Shown here piece by piece: positions 23,955 to 33,077 of a stretch of 64,000 bases of DNA. The translations under genes and the position numbers were made by a program. Position 1 is the stretch's first letter. Each line of letters opens with the position of its first letter. The DNA is from Rhizobium sp. N324 (GTDB taxonomy: Bacteria; Pseudomonadota; Alphaproteobacteria; Rhizobiales; Rhizobiaceae): contig NZ_CP013635.1 in NCBI RefSeq assembly GCF_001664485.1, positions 372,001-436,000 on the forward strand, written 5' to 3'. The notes beneath the pieces were generated by a model. It worked only from the letters and a program-made list of their open reading frames with translations, did not search any database and was not told the origin of the DNA.

Positions 23955-25024
23955 TTGGAAGCTTCCTTGAGATAAGACACGATTTCACCGGGCCTGAGGA
24001 ATTTGGTCCCGTCGGTCACCACGGTCTCTCCTGTCGAGACGCCCGATTTCACGATGAAGCTGCCGGTCTCGTAACCGGCAACCTCGACCGCCCTGACCGA
24101 AACCGCCGACGATGCCGGATCGACGATCCAGACGGCCGGTTTGCCGTCCTTGGAGGTCATGGCCGACCAGGGCAATTGGATGACGTCCTGCGGGACGTAG
24201 GTGAATCGCCCGACGACGGGAGCGCCGAGCGGAATGGGAGCATCGCTCGTTATCGCGACCTTGACCCTGATCGTGCCGGTGGAGGAATCGATCGTCGGAG
24301 AAATTTCGCGGACCTTCGCCGTGATCTTCTGCGAAGGGTCCGACAGAAGGGTCACGGTTCCATCGCCGTCCACCGGACGCAGGAACGCGCTTTCGACCAC
24401 TTCGAACACGGCGTCACGGTCGCCGTCATGAGCAAGGGTGAAGACGAGCTGGGCTGCCTGCGCCACCTGCCCTACTTCGGCATTGCGGGCGGTGATCACA
24501 CCGTCGGCATCCGCCTTCAACTCCGTGTAGGACAGAGTGTCCTGAGCGGTTTCCAACAGTGCCTGCGCCGACTTCGCCGATGCCTGCGCGGTCAGAAGCG
24601 CCTCCTGCGCCTGATCGAGCGCGGCCCGCGTCGTCACCTGCGTTCGAAACAGGCTCTGCTGGCGATCGAATGCAAGCTGCGCCTGGGTCTGCTGCGCCTC
24701 AGCGGACTGAAGATTGGCGGCGGCCACATCCAGGTCGGCCTTCTGCTCTTCCGGATCGATGCGCGCCAGCAGCTGGCCCGCCTTCACGCTCTGCCCGACC
24801 TCCACCAGCCGCTCGACGATCTTGCCGCTGACGCGGAAGGACAGATCGGTCCGGATACGGGCCCGGACTTCACCGGTCAGCGCGCCGCCCTCGGCCAACG
24901 GCTCAGACTTGGCCACGACGACGCCGACCTGCCGCGGGATCGGCTCTGTCGGCCCGCTCGAATCGCTGCATGATCCGAGACCGATGGCGCATACGATCGC
25001 AGTGGCGATCAGAATGGTTCTCAT
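23951..25024 (-). CDS. RND efflux periplasmic adaptor (membrane fusion protein), first
   Basis: This 357-residue lipoprotein begins MRTILIATAIVCAIGLGSCS, with the lipid cysteine at 19. The two lipoyl halves (RLVEVGQSVKAGQLLARIDP and ADGVITARNAEVGQVAQAAQ) flank an alpha-helical hairpin rich in Ala and Gln. The ATG at 25024 is chosen because the frame upstream to 25117 overlaps the promoter and operator. It is the first gene of the pump operon, and its start lies 37 bases from the TetR-type palindrome. It is distantly similar to the second adaptor, suggesting an old duplication. Confidence 0.92.
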   Translation of the reverse strand: MRTILIATAIVCAIGLGSCSDSSGPTEPIPRQVGVVVAKSEPLAEGGALTGEVRARIRTDLSFRVSGKIVERLVEVGQSVKAGQLLARIDPEEQKADLDVAAANLQSAEAQQTQAQLAFDRQQSLFRTQVTTRAALDQAQEALLTAQASAKSAQALLETAQDTLSYTELKADADGVITARNAEVGQVAQAAQLVFTLAHDGDRDAVFEVVESAFLRPVDGDGTVTLLSDPSQKITAKVREISPTIDSSTGTIRVKVAITSDAPIPLGAPVVGRFTYVPQDVIQLPWSAMTSKDGKPAVWIVDPASSAVSVRAVEVAGYETGSFIVKSGVSTGETVVTDGTKFLRPGEIVSYLKEASK

Positions 25025-25060
25025 AGTTGACCTCTTGCTCTCAACGGCAGCTGCTATATA

Positions 25061-25082
25061 ATTGACTGACGCATTAGTCAAT
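25061..25082. promoter_or_regulatory. TetR operator between the pump operon and its regulator
   Basis: The arms ATTGACT (25061-25067) and AGTCAAT (25076-25082) form a perfect 7-bp inverted repeat with an 8-base centre. It lies in the 110-base divergent region between the adaptor and the TetR gene. It contains a TTGACT that may be a -35 box, so binding would block transcription on one or both sides. Confidence 0.7.
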
Positions 25083-25134
25083 GAAACTTTGCGTCGCAGG
25101 GACGAGGGCGCGCACAACAGCAGGGAGGCGGGAA

Positions 25135-25767
25135 ATGGCAGCTCAGAAGAAGCTCACACGCGCGGAACAGAAGGCGCTACGGCCCATCCAGATTCTGGAT
25201 GCGGCCTTCGAGGAATTCGTCAAATGCGGTTTTGCCGGCACGCGTGTCGAAGACATCGCCGACAGGGTCGGCGTCACCAAGGGCACGGTCTATGTCTACT
25301 TCGAAACCAAGGAAAAACTATTCGAAGCCATGATCAACCACTTCTCCGTGCCGTTTCAGGAGCTGGTGGTGATCGCCGATCGGCTCAGCGGCAGCGCTGC
25401 CGAGAGACTGACGTCCATTCTCGGCCTCTTCTACGAGCAAATTCCCGAGGACCGCGCGACGCGCGAATTGACGCGGCTGGTCATTTCGGAGGGGCAGCGT
25501 TTCCCCGACCTGATCGACCGCCACCACGATCAGTTCATTGCGCCGATCATCGCCAAGATCGACGCCCTCATCCTGGAGGGCGTGGCGGCGGGCGAATTTC
25601 GTCCAGTTCCGGTGGAATTTTCTGAGATCGTGGTCGCGCCCATCCTGACGACGACGGTGCTGCGGCTGATATTCGACGACCGCCGCGTGCCCACTCCCAA
25701 CAAGGAGGCCTTCCTGCGAACCTATTTCGACCTGCTGTTCAACGGTCTGCTCGCCAAGCCTCAGTGA
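25135..25767 (+). CDS. TetR/AcrR-family repressor of the RND operon
   Basis: This 210-residue protein has an N-terminal TetR helix-turn-helix at about residues 36-57 (TRVEDIADRVGVTKGTVYVY). An all-helical ligand and dimer domain follows, with LTRLVISEGQRFPDLIDRHH. The ATG at 25135 follows GGGAGGCGGGAA. An ATG at 25081 is in frame but lies on the operator. It is divergent from the efflux operon, so it is expected to repress both itself and the pump until an inducer binds. Confidence 0.88.
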   Translation: MAAQKKLTRAEQKALRPIQILDAAFEEFVKCGFAGTRVEDIADRVGVTKGTVYVYFETKEKLFEAMINHFSVPFQELVVIADRLSGSAAERLTSILGLFYEQIPEDRATRELTRLVISEGQRFPDLIDRHHDQFIAPIIAKIDALILEGVAAGEFRPVPVEFSEIVVAPILTTTVLRLIFDDRRVPTPNKEAFLRTYFDLLFNGLLAKPQ

Positions 25768-25943
25768 TCGCCAAGGGCTCCGAGCACAGCGATCATTGCT
25801 CGTTTGCCGCAGCGCTGTGGCTGGTTTTCGCCGAAAGCGAAAAAATAGGCCAAGGCGCACGTAGCTTTTCTGAAGTCTTTATGTGAAAACATCGCGTTAG
25901 CTTCTGTCTTCAAAGGTACAACCGCAATTCGCGACGGAATAAG

Positions 25944-26981
25944 GTGGAACGCAAAGTCAATCTCAAGGATGTCGCGCGCGACGCGGACGTTTCGCTGAGC
26001 ACGGCCTCGCACGCGCTGAACGGAACCGCGCCGCTGACGGTCGAAGTGCGCGAAAGGGTTCTGGATTCGGCCAAACGCCTGGGGTATCTCGACCGCCGCC
26101 GGAAGAAGGCGACGATCGCGGCACTGCGCGTCCTGCTTCTTGCCATTCCCGGCGATGCCGCGCCGGAGAGCGACCTCAACCTGGTGAGCTGGACGATCCT
26201 CAACGGCCTCAGGAAAGAGTGCGAGCGTCGCGGCATCCGGATCGTGCCTTTCGTTAGCACCGGCCGGCGCATCGACGGCGCTCAGGTCAGGCAGATCGCG
26301 CTCTCCGAGCGCGCCGACGGCATCGTGGTGCTGAACGACGATCAGCCGGAACTCATCCGCAGCCTCTCCTCCCCTGACATGCCTGTTGTCATCGTCAACG
26401 GCGAGGATCCGGCCATGCTGGTCGATACGGTGACACCGGAAAACCGCTTCGGCGCCAGGCTCGGCATCGAGCACCTGCTGGCGCTCGGGCATCGCCGCAT
26501 CCTGCACCTGACCTGGAAGGGCCGCACGACGATCCAGCGCCGATATGACGGTTTTTCCGATGCCTATTTCGCCGCGCAGCTTCCGGTGCCCGAAGACATG
26601 ATCGTCGAGGCCGAAGGATATGAGCCTCGTCACGGCGAGGCTGCCATCAACGCGCTGCTTGACCGCGATCCCACGATGAAAGGCGCCACCGCCGTCTTCT
26701 GCGCCGCCGACAATCTGGCGCTCGGCTGCCTGAAGGCATTGGCCGATCGCGACATAGGCGTGCCTGAAGCGATCTCCGTGCTGGGCTTCGACGATATCGT
26801 CCCCGGCGAATTCAGCCGTCCGCCGCTTTCAACGGTCAGCGTCCCCACCGACAAGCTCGGTGCCGCCGCCTTGGCGCTCATCGAACAGAGGCTGATCGCC
26901 AACGATCCGCAGCGGCCGGCCCATCGCCTGGAACTCGGTTGCCACCTCGTCCTGCGCGGCAGCATCGCACCGCCGCGCTGA
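25944..26981 (+). CDS. LacI-family transcriptional regulator
   Basis: This 345-residue protein has a LacI helix-turn-helix and hinge at residues 5-58 (LKDVARDADVSLSTASHAL). A periplasmic-binding-protein-like sensor follows, with ADGIVVLNDDQPEL, HLLALGHRRILHL and ISVLGFDDIVPGEFSRPPL. The start is GTG with GGAATAAGG upstream. No transport or sugar gene adjoins it; it lies between the TetR gene and a convergent AraC gene. It may act on a distant operon such as the pectin-type locus, whose LacI palindromes have no adjacent regulator. That link is speculation. Confidence 0.88.
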   Translation: MERKVNLKDVARDADVSLSTASHALNGTAPLTVEVRERVLDSAKRLGYLDRRRKKATIAALRVLLLAIPGDAAPESDLNLVSWTILNGLRKECERRGIRIVPFVSTGRRIDGAQVRQIALSERADGIVVLNDDQPELIRSLSSPDMPVVIVNGEDPAMLVDTVTPENRFGARLGIEHLLALGHRRILHLTWKGRTTIQRRYDGFSDAYFAAQLPVPEDMIVEAEGYEPRHGEAAINALLDRDPTMKGATAVFCAADNLALGCLKALADRDIGVPEAISVLGFDDIVPGEFSRPPLSTVSVPTDKLGAAALALIEQRLIANDPQRPAHRLELGCHLVLRGSIAPPR

Positions 26982-27026
26982 AAACTTGTCGGAAAGTCTG
27001 AAAATCTTGAAGGCTCGATGCCTGCA

Positions 27027-28055
27027 CTAACGCAGGCGCTCCGCCCGCAGGCGTGTATCCCGCGGACTTTCGCCGAAGGTGCTGCGGTAGATGATGGAGA
27101 ACCTGCCCGCATGTGCGAACCCCCATATCATGCAGATTTCGCGGACGGATCGCTGGTTGGTTGGATCCCGCAATTGCTCACGGGCGGCTTGCAGCCGGAT
27201 CGTGCGCAGATAACCCGCCGGCGAAGTTCCCCTGAAGGCTTTGAAGCCCGTCTGCAACGCGCGAAGTGAAACGCCGACATCGTCGGCAACCATCGTCATG
27301 GTGAGAGGCTCTGCGATATTGGCATGCATATAGTCGATGGCACGCCGGACATGCCAGGGCGCGACCAACGACACTTTCTTTTTTTCCAGATGGCCGGACA
27401 GACGGTGGTGGCCAAATCGGATGACAAGATGAGCGAGCGTTTCGCTCATCGTTGCCATGGCGAGAGGAGAAGACAGAAGCGGACCGCCGTTGCGCATGCC
27501 CTGCACGACCGTCTGCACCAGATTGCCGATAAGCTGGCCCGACTGTGTCGCGAGATCCAGGATGGGCTCAAGGTCGAGCGATTCGGAAAGCGGCGTCTCC
27601 ACCAGCGAAACGAGCATCCGCCTGACGACCTGCCAATCCAGGAAGAGAACGTCCGAGCTGTGCGGACCTTGGATGAAGCGATCACCGACCTCATGGTTGT
27701 TGGCCATGAGAAGATGATCCGCCCCGCTTTCAACCATCCTTTTTCCGATCGACAATCGAAAAGATCCCGTCTGCGGCAGGTAAAACGCAAGATGTTGTGG
27801 CGTTTCGTCGAGCGTTCGGAGTTTCCAGGAACTCTGGTACACCGAATGAATCACCGTGAATGGCTCGGTCCTCCTCAGGTCCGCCGCCCAGGCGAAAGTC
27901 CGGTCGTCACTCAGCGGTTGCGCGCCGAAAACCCCGTATCCTGACGAAAACGCTTGAACCATCGATTCGAAGTTGGTGCCTTCGTGAGTCGGCACGAACC
28001 CATAACCCTCAGGTTCAAGAACGCGGGCTGTATTCTCGGGTCTCAATGAAATCAT
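27027..28055 (-). CDS. AraC-family transcriptional regulator
   Basis: This 342-residue protein has an N-terminal sensing domain with no recognisable enzyme motif. Two helix-turn-helix units occupy about residues 235-338 (AEPLTMTMVADDVGVSLRAL and REICMIWGFAHAGRFSIIYR), ending FGESPRDTRLRAERLR. The N-terminal half resembles AraC proteins with an AraC-binding-like domain. It is divergent from the ROK gene across 173 bases. The genes it controls are not identifiable from position. Confidence 0.87.
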   Translation of the reverse strand: MISLRPENTARVLEPEGYGFVPTHEGTNFESMVQAFSSGYGVFGAQPLSDDRTFAWAADLRRTEPFTVIHSVYQSSWKLRTLDETPQHLAFYLPQTGSFRLSIGKRMVESGADHLLMANNHEVGDRFIQGPHSSDVLFLDWQVVRRMLVSLVETPLSESLDLEPILDLATQSGQLIGNLVQTVVQGMRNGGPLLSSPLAMATMSETLAHLVIRFGHHRLSGHLEKKKVSLVAPWHVRRAIDYMHANIAEPLTMTMVADDVGVSLRALQTGFKAFRGTSPAGYLRTIRLQAAREQLRDPTNQRSVREICMIWGFAHAGRFSIIYRSTFGESPRDTRLRAERLR

Positions 28056-28228
28056 GCAACTCGATTCTTTTCCCTAGCCACACGAGACGCCATCTCGGAC
28101 TGGCCTGACCAATCTTGATGCGGTAAGCAGGATCACCAACACCATGGATGAATTTCCTTGCCTCTGATGGAAATAAAGCGTCCCCTCCATAGCTTCACAC
28201 TCATAGTGTAAATCAAAACGATCCGAAA

Positions 28229-29380
28229 ATGAAGTACGTTCCTCTAAACCATGTCGCGGCACATTTTCTGCGAGACGTACAACCGGCGCGGGTTGCCTCC
28301 CGCAACGAACGGGATCTCTTGCGGTTGATCTGGAAGTCTCCCGGGATCGAGCGCTCCGACCTGACCGAGCCGCTCGATCTCACCCAGCAATCCTTGCACA
28401 GGATCGTCGCCCGGCTTCACGAGCGCGGTATGATCGTCTTTTCGCATTCGGAGGGCCGGCGGCCGGGTCCGCCCAGTCCGGAGCTGACCCTTCGAAAGGA
28501 TTGGTGTCTGACGCTTGGCATCTCCGTGAATGTCGGCTCGATCGGCCTTTGCCTCATGGGTTTCGGCGAACCTCTGGAAAACATGGAAATCCCGCAAGCC
28601 GGCGCCTCGCTGTCGGTGGAACTGGGACGCATCGAAGCGGCGGTCGAAGACATTCTTGCCCGCCGCGGCGCCACACGGCGCGATGTCCTCGGCGTCGGTC
28701 TCGCGGTCGCCGGCCACCGCATGCTGGAGACGGCCTTCAACTGTCCTCTGCCGCTTGCTCATTGGTCATTGATAGATTTGGCGCCTTTGCTTGGGAACCG
28801 GCTTGGCCTGCCGGTCTGGGCAGACAATGTCGCCAGGACCGCCGCTTTGGCGGAAGCAATTTTCGGCGTTGGCCGCGATGTCGCGGATTTTGCCTATATC
28901 GCCCATCTTCATGGTTATGGCGGCGGCCTGGTTTCCGGGGGCATGCCGTTTCGCGGCAGTTTCGGCAACGCCGGCGAATTCTCCGTTCTCTTTGCGCGTC
29001 AGGATTACGACGACCGTCCCGCACTCGGCCAATTGCTCGAATTTCTTCGCAGCAAGGGGTGCTCGGACCTGACCCTCAAGGATCTGAAGGACGAAACGCT
29101 GGTAGATTGGGACGGCGTTCGCGAATGGGTCGACCGCGTCATGCCGGCCCACAATCGCGCGATCAATGCGATCTGCGCGATATTCGATCCGGCCCTCATC
29201 GTCCTTGGCGGCGAGCTTCCGCCTTCGCTGGCGAGAATGCTTATCGAACGGACCGAATTCAACAATCTGCCTCGGCATGGCGTATTGCGCGACGTTCCCA
29301 GCCTTGCCGTGGCACAGATCATCGACGCCCCCGGCGCAATCGGCGCAGCCCTGATCCCACTCTTCGAAACCGTTTTGTGA
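28229..29380 (+). CDS. ROK-family transcriptional regulator (NagC/XylR type)
   Basis: This 383-residue protein has an N-terminal winged helix at about 25-80 (ERSDLTEPLDLTQQSLHRIV). A sugar-kinase-like ROK domain follows, with VLGVGLAVAGHR, GRDVADFAYIAHLHGYGGG and ALIVLGGELPPSL. The ROK zinc motif CXCGXXGC is not evident. The region after GNAGEFSVLF has Cys only at GCSDLT. It probably binds a sugar or sugar phosphate without zinc. It is convergent with the MCP downstream and divergent from the AraC gene. No sugar operon adjoins it. Confidence 0.82.
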   Translation: MKYVPLNHVAAHFLRDVQPARVASRNERDLLRLIWKSPGIERSDLTEPLDLTQQSLHRIVARLHERGMIVFSHSEGRRPGPPSPELTLRKDWCLTLGISVNVGSIGLCLMGFGEPLENMEIPQAGASLSVELGRIEAAVEDILARRGATRRDVLGVGLAVAGHRMLETAFNCPLPLAHWSLIDLAPLLGNRLGLPVWADNVARTAALAEAIFGVGRDVADFAYIAHLHGYGGGLVSGGMPFRGSFGNAGEFSVLFARQDYDDRPALGQLLEFLRSKGCSDLTLKDLKDETLVDWDGVREWVDRVMPAHNRAINAICAIFDPALIVLGGELPPSLARMLIERTEFNNLPRHGVLRDVPSLAVAQIIDAPGAIGAALIPLFETVL

Positions 29381-29444
29381 TTTCTTTCCCCGCGGCCGCG
29401 CCCTTGATGACGCGGATTCCCGGGCATTGCCTAAAAACGAATTC

Positions 29445-29474
29445 GGAGCGGCCCAGGCAAGCCTGAGCCGCTCC
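29445..29474. terminator. Hairpin between the ROK gene and the MCP
   Basis: GGAGCGGC (29445-29452) pairs with GCCGCTCC (29467-29474), with extra AGG/CCT pairing inside. There is no clear T-run, so it may be a weak terminator or transcript-end stabiliser for the convergent pair. Confidence 0.4.
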
Positions 29475-29525
29475 TGTCTGACGCAGCAGGGTCGAGACGC
29501 CCCTGCCCGTGTCATGGTGCCGATA

Positions 29526-31448
29526 TCAGAACTCGGCCCATTCTTCCTGTTTCAGAGCCACATTGCCGCGCGAGACAGGGCGGTTGGCACTGAGGCCGCG
29601 CGCCGGCGATGCCATGGCCGATGCGGTCTTGCGCAGGGCTGCGGCCTGGGAGATGCTGCTGTCGCCGAGCTGGAACCGGCCGATCAGATCGCGAAGGCGA
29701 CCGGCCTCGGTGGCAAGGGTTGCACTCGCCGCGTTGCTTTCCTCGACCATCGCCGCATTCTGCTGCGTCACCTGATCCATCTGATTGACGGCGGTATTGA
29801 CCTCCGAAAGCCCGAGGGACTGTTCCTTCGCCGATGTGGCGATCGCATCCATGTGCTGGTTGACCGTGACGATATAGTCTTCGATCGTCTTCAGCGCCTG
29901 GCCGGTTTCGCTGACGAGCTTGACGCCGCTCTCCACTTCGACCGAGGAGTTGCGGATCAGGTCCTTGATTTCCTTTGCCGCCTGCGCCGATCTCTGGGCA
30001 AGTTCGCGTACCTCCTGCGCGACGACCGCAAAACCCTTGCCGGCATCGCCGGCACGCGCCGCTTCCACGCCGGCGTTCAGCGCCAGCAGGTTGGTCTGGA
30101 AGGCGATCTCGTCGATCACGCCGATGATGTTGGAAACCTGGTTCGAGGACTGCTCGATCTTCTGCATGGCATGGACCGCGTCCGCAACCACCTTACCTGA
30201 TTGAACGGCGCTGGTATTGGCCTGCACCGCCACCGTGCGGGCTTCGTCGGCGCGCTTCGAGGAGTTCGAAACATTCGCGGTGATCTGGTCGAGGGCGGCG
30301 GCGGTCTCCTCCAACGAGGCGGCCTGCTGCTCGGTGCGCTTGGCAAGATCCTGGGCGCTGATGCTGATCTCCCGTGTGCCGCTGTCGATCTGGCCAGTCG
30401 ACTGGGCGACCGCCCTGAGCGTCTGCTGAAGCTGGTTGACGGCGGCGTTGAAGTCGGCCCTCAGGCTTTCGAAATCCGGCGCGAAGGGCTGGACCAACTG
30501 ATAGCCGAGGTCTCCGCCGGCCAGATGCTTCAGACCATCGGCAAGACCGGAGGTCGCTTGCGCCATCTGCTCGGCGCGCAGCCTGTCGGCCTCCGCCTTC
30601 TGGCGGCGCTCGTCTTCGGTCATATTGCGGTTGGCGGCCGCCTCTTCTTCCAGCCGCCTGTTGGCCAGGCCGTTGGCCCGGAAGACTTGGACGGCGGCCG
30701 ACATTTCGCCGATTTCGTCGCCGCGGTCGGCACCCGGAATATCGAGGGCGAGGTTGCCGCCGGCGATGGCGCCCATCGTTTCGGTCAAGCCGCGGATCGG
30801 TCGCACGATCTGCCCGATGCTGATTGCGGTCCCGAGGCCCAATGATATGAGCGCGCCGATCACCAGCACGATGTAGCTGGTGGCGATCGTTTCATTGGTC
30901 ACGGCGCTCGCAGCATCATTTTTCCGCTGCAACTCTGCCTTTGCCCAATCGTAGAGTTCGGTCGCGTCGCCATCGAACTTCAGTCTTGCAGTCTTGAAAT
31001 CCTCGCCTGCCAGCTGCAGAGCCGTGACGTTGTCACTTGCCATGGACGCTTTCACGATGGCCGGCGTCGTCGCCCTCAGAGCTTGCAGATCCGATTTAAG
31101 GTCGTCGAATCGCGCCTTTTCACTGGGGTAATGGCTTGTTGCGTCAGCGATGAATCCAGCGGTTTCATCGAATACCTGCGCCAGTTCACTTTCCGATTTC
31201 TTCATGCTGTCCACATCCGGCTCGGCAATGAGGCGAAAGAGAACGCGCCCGATCGAGTCCGAATTGCCGGTAATTTCAGCAAGCCTGTTGGTCCCGCTTG
31301 CATCGATGTCGAGAAGCGCGCTGTAGGTGTCGTCAATCGACCGCAGCTGTGTCGAGACATAGAGGCTGATGCCGACCCCGATGATGACGATCAAAGTCGT
31401 CAATCCCAGCAGCTTTGAACCTATTTTGAGAGACTTCAGGGAGATCAT
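29526..31448 (-). CDS. Methyl-accepting chemotaxis protein with C-terminal EEWAEF
   Basis: This 640-residue chemoreceptor starts MISLKSLKIGSKLLGLTTLI, with a first membrane helix at about 12-30. A helical periplasmic sensor follows, then a second helix near 190-212 and a HAMP domain. The signalling hairpin contains [20 protein letters not shown] and [19 protein letters not shown]. The last residues, EEWAEF, resemble the aromatic pentapeptide that tethers CheR/CheB to high-abundance receptors; the two other MCPs here lack it. I chose the ATG at 31448 because the membrane helix then sits at the N-terminus, while the frame extends to 31544. The ligand is unknown. Confidence 0.9.
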   Translation of the reverse strand: MISLKSLKIGSKLLGLTTLIVIIGVGISLYVSTQLRSIDDTYSALLDIDASGTNRLAEITGNSDSIGRVLFRLIAEPDVDSMKKSESELAQVFDETAGFIADATSHYPSEKARFDDLKSDLQALRATTPAIVKASMASDNVTALQLAGEDFKTARLKFDGDATELYDWAKAELQRKNDAASAVTNETIATSYIVLVIGALISLGLGTAISIGQIVRPIRGLTETMGAIAGGNLALDIPGADRGDEIGEMSAAVQVFRANGLANRRLEEEAAANRNMTEDERRQKAEADRLRAEQMAQATSGLADGLKHLAGGDLGYQLVQPFAPDFESLRADFNAAVNQLQQTLRAVAQSTGQIDSGTREISISAQDLAKRTEQQAASLEETAAALDQITANVSNSSKRADEARTVAVQANTSAVQSGKVVADAVHAMQKIEQSSNQVSNIIGVIDEIAFQTNLLALNAGVEAARAGDAGKGFAVVAQEVRELAQRSAQAAKEIKDLIRNSSVEVESGVKLVSETGQALKTIEDYIVTVNQHMDAIATSAKEQSLGLSEVNTAVNQMDQVTQQNAAMVEESNAASATLATEAGRLRDLIGRFQLGDSSISQAAALRKTASAMASPARGLSANRPVSRGNVALKQEEWAEF

Positions 31449-32017
31449 GATACTGTTCCAGTCGTGTGCGTCAGATATTTGAATGAATTCCAGAAGCGCA
31501 CCCGCTCCGCATTCCGGCCTTGCATAACTGGCAACGGGAAGCATGCATTCATTTCACAGACAATATATCTTCGCGTTTATAGAATATTAGAACGATATTT
31601 ATTAGAATTTTCGATGCAAAACACCCGCCGCCCCAGCAGCTCCACGCACCGATGCTTATCATTCCAGGAAAATGACAGAGATATTTCGGCCGATCATGGC
31701 CGTATTTATTGTTGTGCCTGTCTGACACCAGAAATTGCACGCGGAAATTAAGATGGTGTAAACGATACTCGAGGGTTGCCGCCTGCGCTCGATAATATGC
31801 GCATTTCGGATAGGTCCGTATAATTCGTACAGCCTGAACGAGAAATTTCGCCCAGAAAATGGGCATCATCCCTGGAAGCCATGCGCAAAGATAAAGGCAG
31901 GAAGCCCGCCGCATCCATTAAGTCGGATGCGGCGGGCTTTGGCCGGCGCGGGAGAGTGGAATGCGGCCTTCAATGCTTGGGAGGATATTGCTCCACGTCT
32001 CCATGCGCCAGGTCGTT
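31449..32017. other. Intergenic region of 569 bases between MCP and ABC operon
   Basis: This region holds the MCP promoter at the left, AT-rich around 31560-31620, and a strong terminator for the ABC operon at the right. Short open frames here have no protein-like composition. I see no RNA gene, but the AT-rich middle could host a small RNA. Confidence 0.35.
31902..31939 (-). terminator. Terminator of the pectin-type ABC operon
   Basis: AAGCCCGCCGCATCC (31902-31916) pairs perfectly with GGATGCGGCGGGCTT (31925-31939) around an 8-base loop. It lies about 80 bases after the last permease stop on the minus strand. The T-run on the exit side is short. Confidence 0.7.
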
Positions 32018-33076
32018 TCACTTCATCCCTGTTCCCGCGATACCAGTGGTGATGTATTTCTGCAGGAACAGGAAGACGACGGTGACGGGCAGCAGGCTGA
32101 GGAAGGTCATCGCCAGGATATAGTGCCACTGCACGGAGAACTCTCCCTGAAAGGCATTCAAGCCGACCTGCAGCGTAAAGTTCTCGCGGCTGTTGAGGAC
32201 GATGAGCGGCCAGAGGAAGTCGTTCCAGCGCCAGAGCACGGAGAAGATCGCCAGCACGGCGAGAGCGGGTGCCGTCAGCGGCAGGATGATGCGCCAGAAG
32301 ATGCAGAATTCGCTCGCCGCATCGACGCGCGCCGCCTCGATCAGCTCATCGGGGATGGTCAGCATATATTGCCGCAGCAGAAAGACTGCCGTCGGAGAGG
32401 CGACCGTCGGCAGGATGACGCCCCAGAGGTTGTCGGCGAGCCCGACCCCGACGATGACGAGATAGGCCGGCACCATGACGACGGCGAGCGGGATCATCAG
32501 GGTCGAAATGATGATCACGAAGACCGTCGTGTCGCCTTTGAATTTATATTTCGACAGCGCGAAGGCCGCCATGGCGTTGACGATCAGCGTCAGCAGCGTC
32601 GCAACCACAGTGACGAACACCGAATTCTTTAGAAAGGTCAGGAAGTTGAAGCGCGTCAGCGGATCAGTGTAGTTCTCGGTGGCGACGGTCAGATGCTGCA
32701 CCGGCGTCATTCCCTTGACGTCGACGCTGACCGGCGGTCCCGGATTTGCGGGATCGACCATCTGCGCCTTGAGGCCGATGCGCCGCACCATGGCCATTTC
32801 GCGCTGCTGGCCGTCGACAGTGACCTGCCAGAGGCTGAGCGGCTTGTCGAAGCCTGGCACGGTCTGCTCCACGGCGGCGCGCGGAAGCAGCGTCGGCGGA
32901 AAGCGGGTGATCTCGGCCGCCGGCTTCAGCGAGGAGAGGCCGGCCCAGACGACGGGAACGAGCACAGCGAGCGTTCCGCCGATCAGCCAGACCCATGACA
33001 GAATATCGGTGATGTCGATGCGTCCGGCCCGGCGCGTGCGCGAGAGAAAGCGGATCGGGTTCATAGAGCTGTTCAT
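32018..33076 (-). CDS. Carbohydrate ABC transporter permease (MalG type) with large periplasmic insertion
   Basis: This 352-residue protein has about six membrane helices and the EAA-like loop (PDELIEAARVDAASEFCIFW) near residue 260. It ends KYITTGIAGTGMK, typical of MalG-type sugar permeases. Between helices 1 and 2 there are about 80 extra residues (from EQTVPGFDKPLSLWQVTVDG to QHLTVATENY). Related permeases have only a short loop there. The ATG at 33076 starts one base after the stop of the partner permease. It pairs with the upstream MalF-type permease, the UgpC-type ATPase and the divergently encoded binding protein. Confidence 0.88.
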   Translation of the reverse strand: MNSSMNPIRFLSRTRRAGRIDITDILSWVWLIGGTLAVLVPVVWAGLSSLKPAAEITRFPPTLLPRAAVEQTVPGFDKPLSLWQVTVDGQQREMAMVRRIGLKAQMVDPANPGPPVSVDVKGMTPVQHLTVATENYTDPLTRFNFLTFLKNSVFVTVVATLLTLIVNAMAAFALSKYKFKGDTTVFVIIISTLMIPLAVVMVPAYLVIVGVGLADNLWGVILPTVASPTAVFLLRQYMLTIPDELIEAARVDAASEFCIFWRIILPLTAPALAVLAIFSVLWRWNDFLWPLIVLNSRENFTLQVGLNAFQGEFSVQWHYILAMTFLSLLPVTVVFLFLQKYITTGIAGTGMK

Positions 33077-33077
33077 C

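Noticed and set aside
31549..31914. Open frame of 121 codons on the minus strand before the MCP
   Set aside because: Low-quality composition in an AT-rich promoter region, no ribosome site, and it runs into the ABC terminator.
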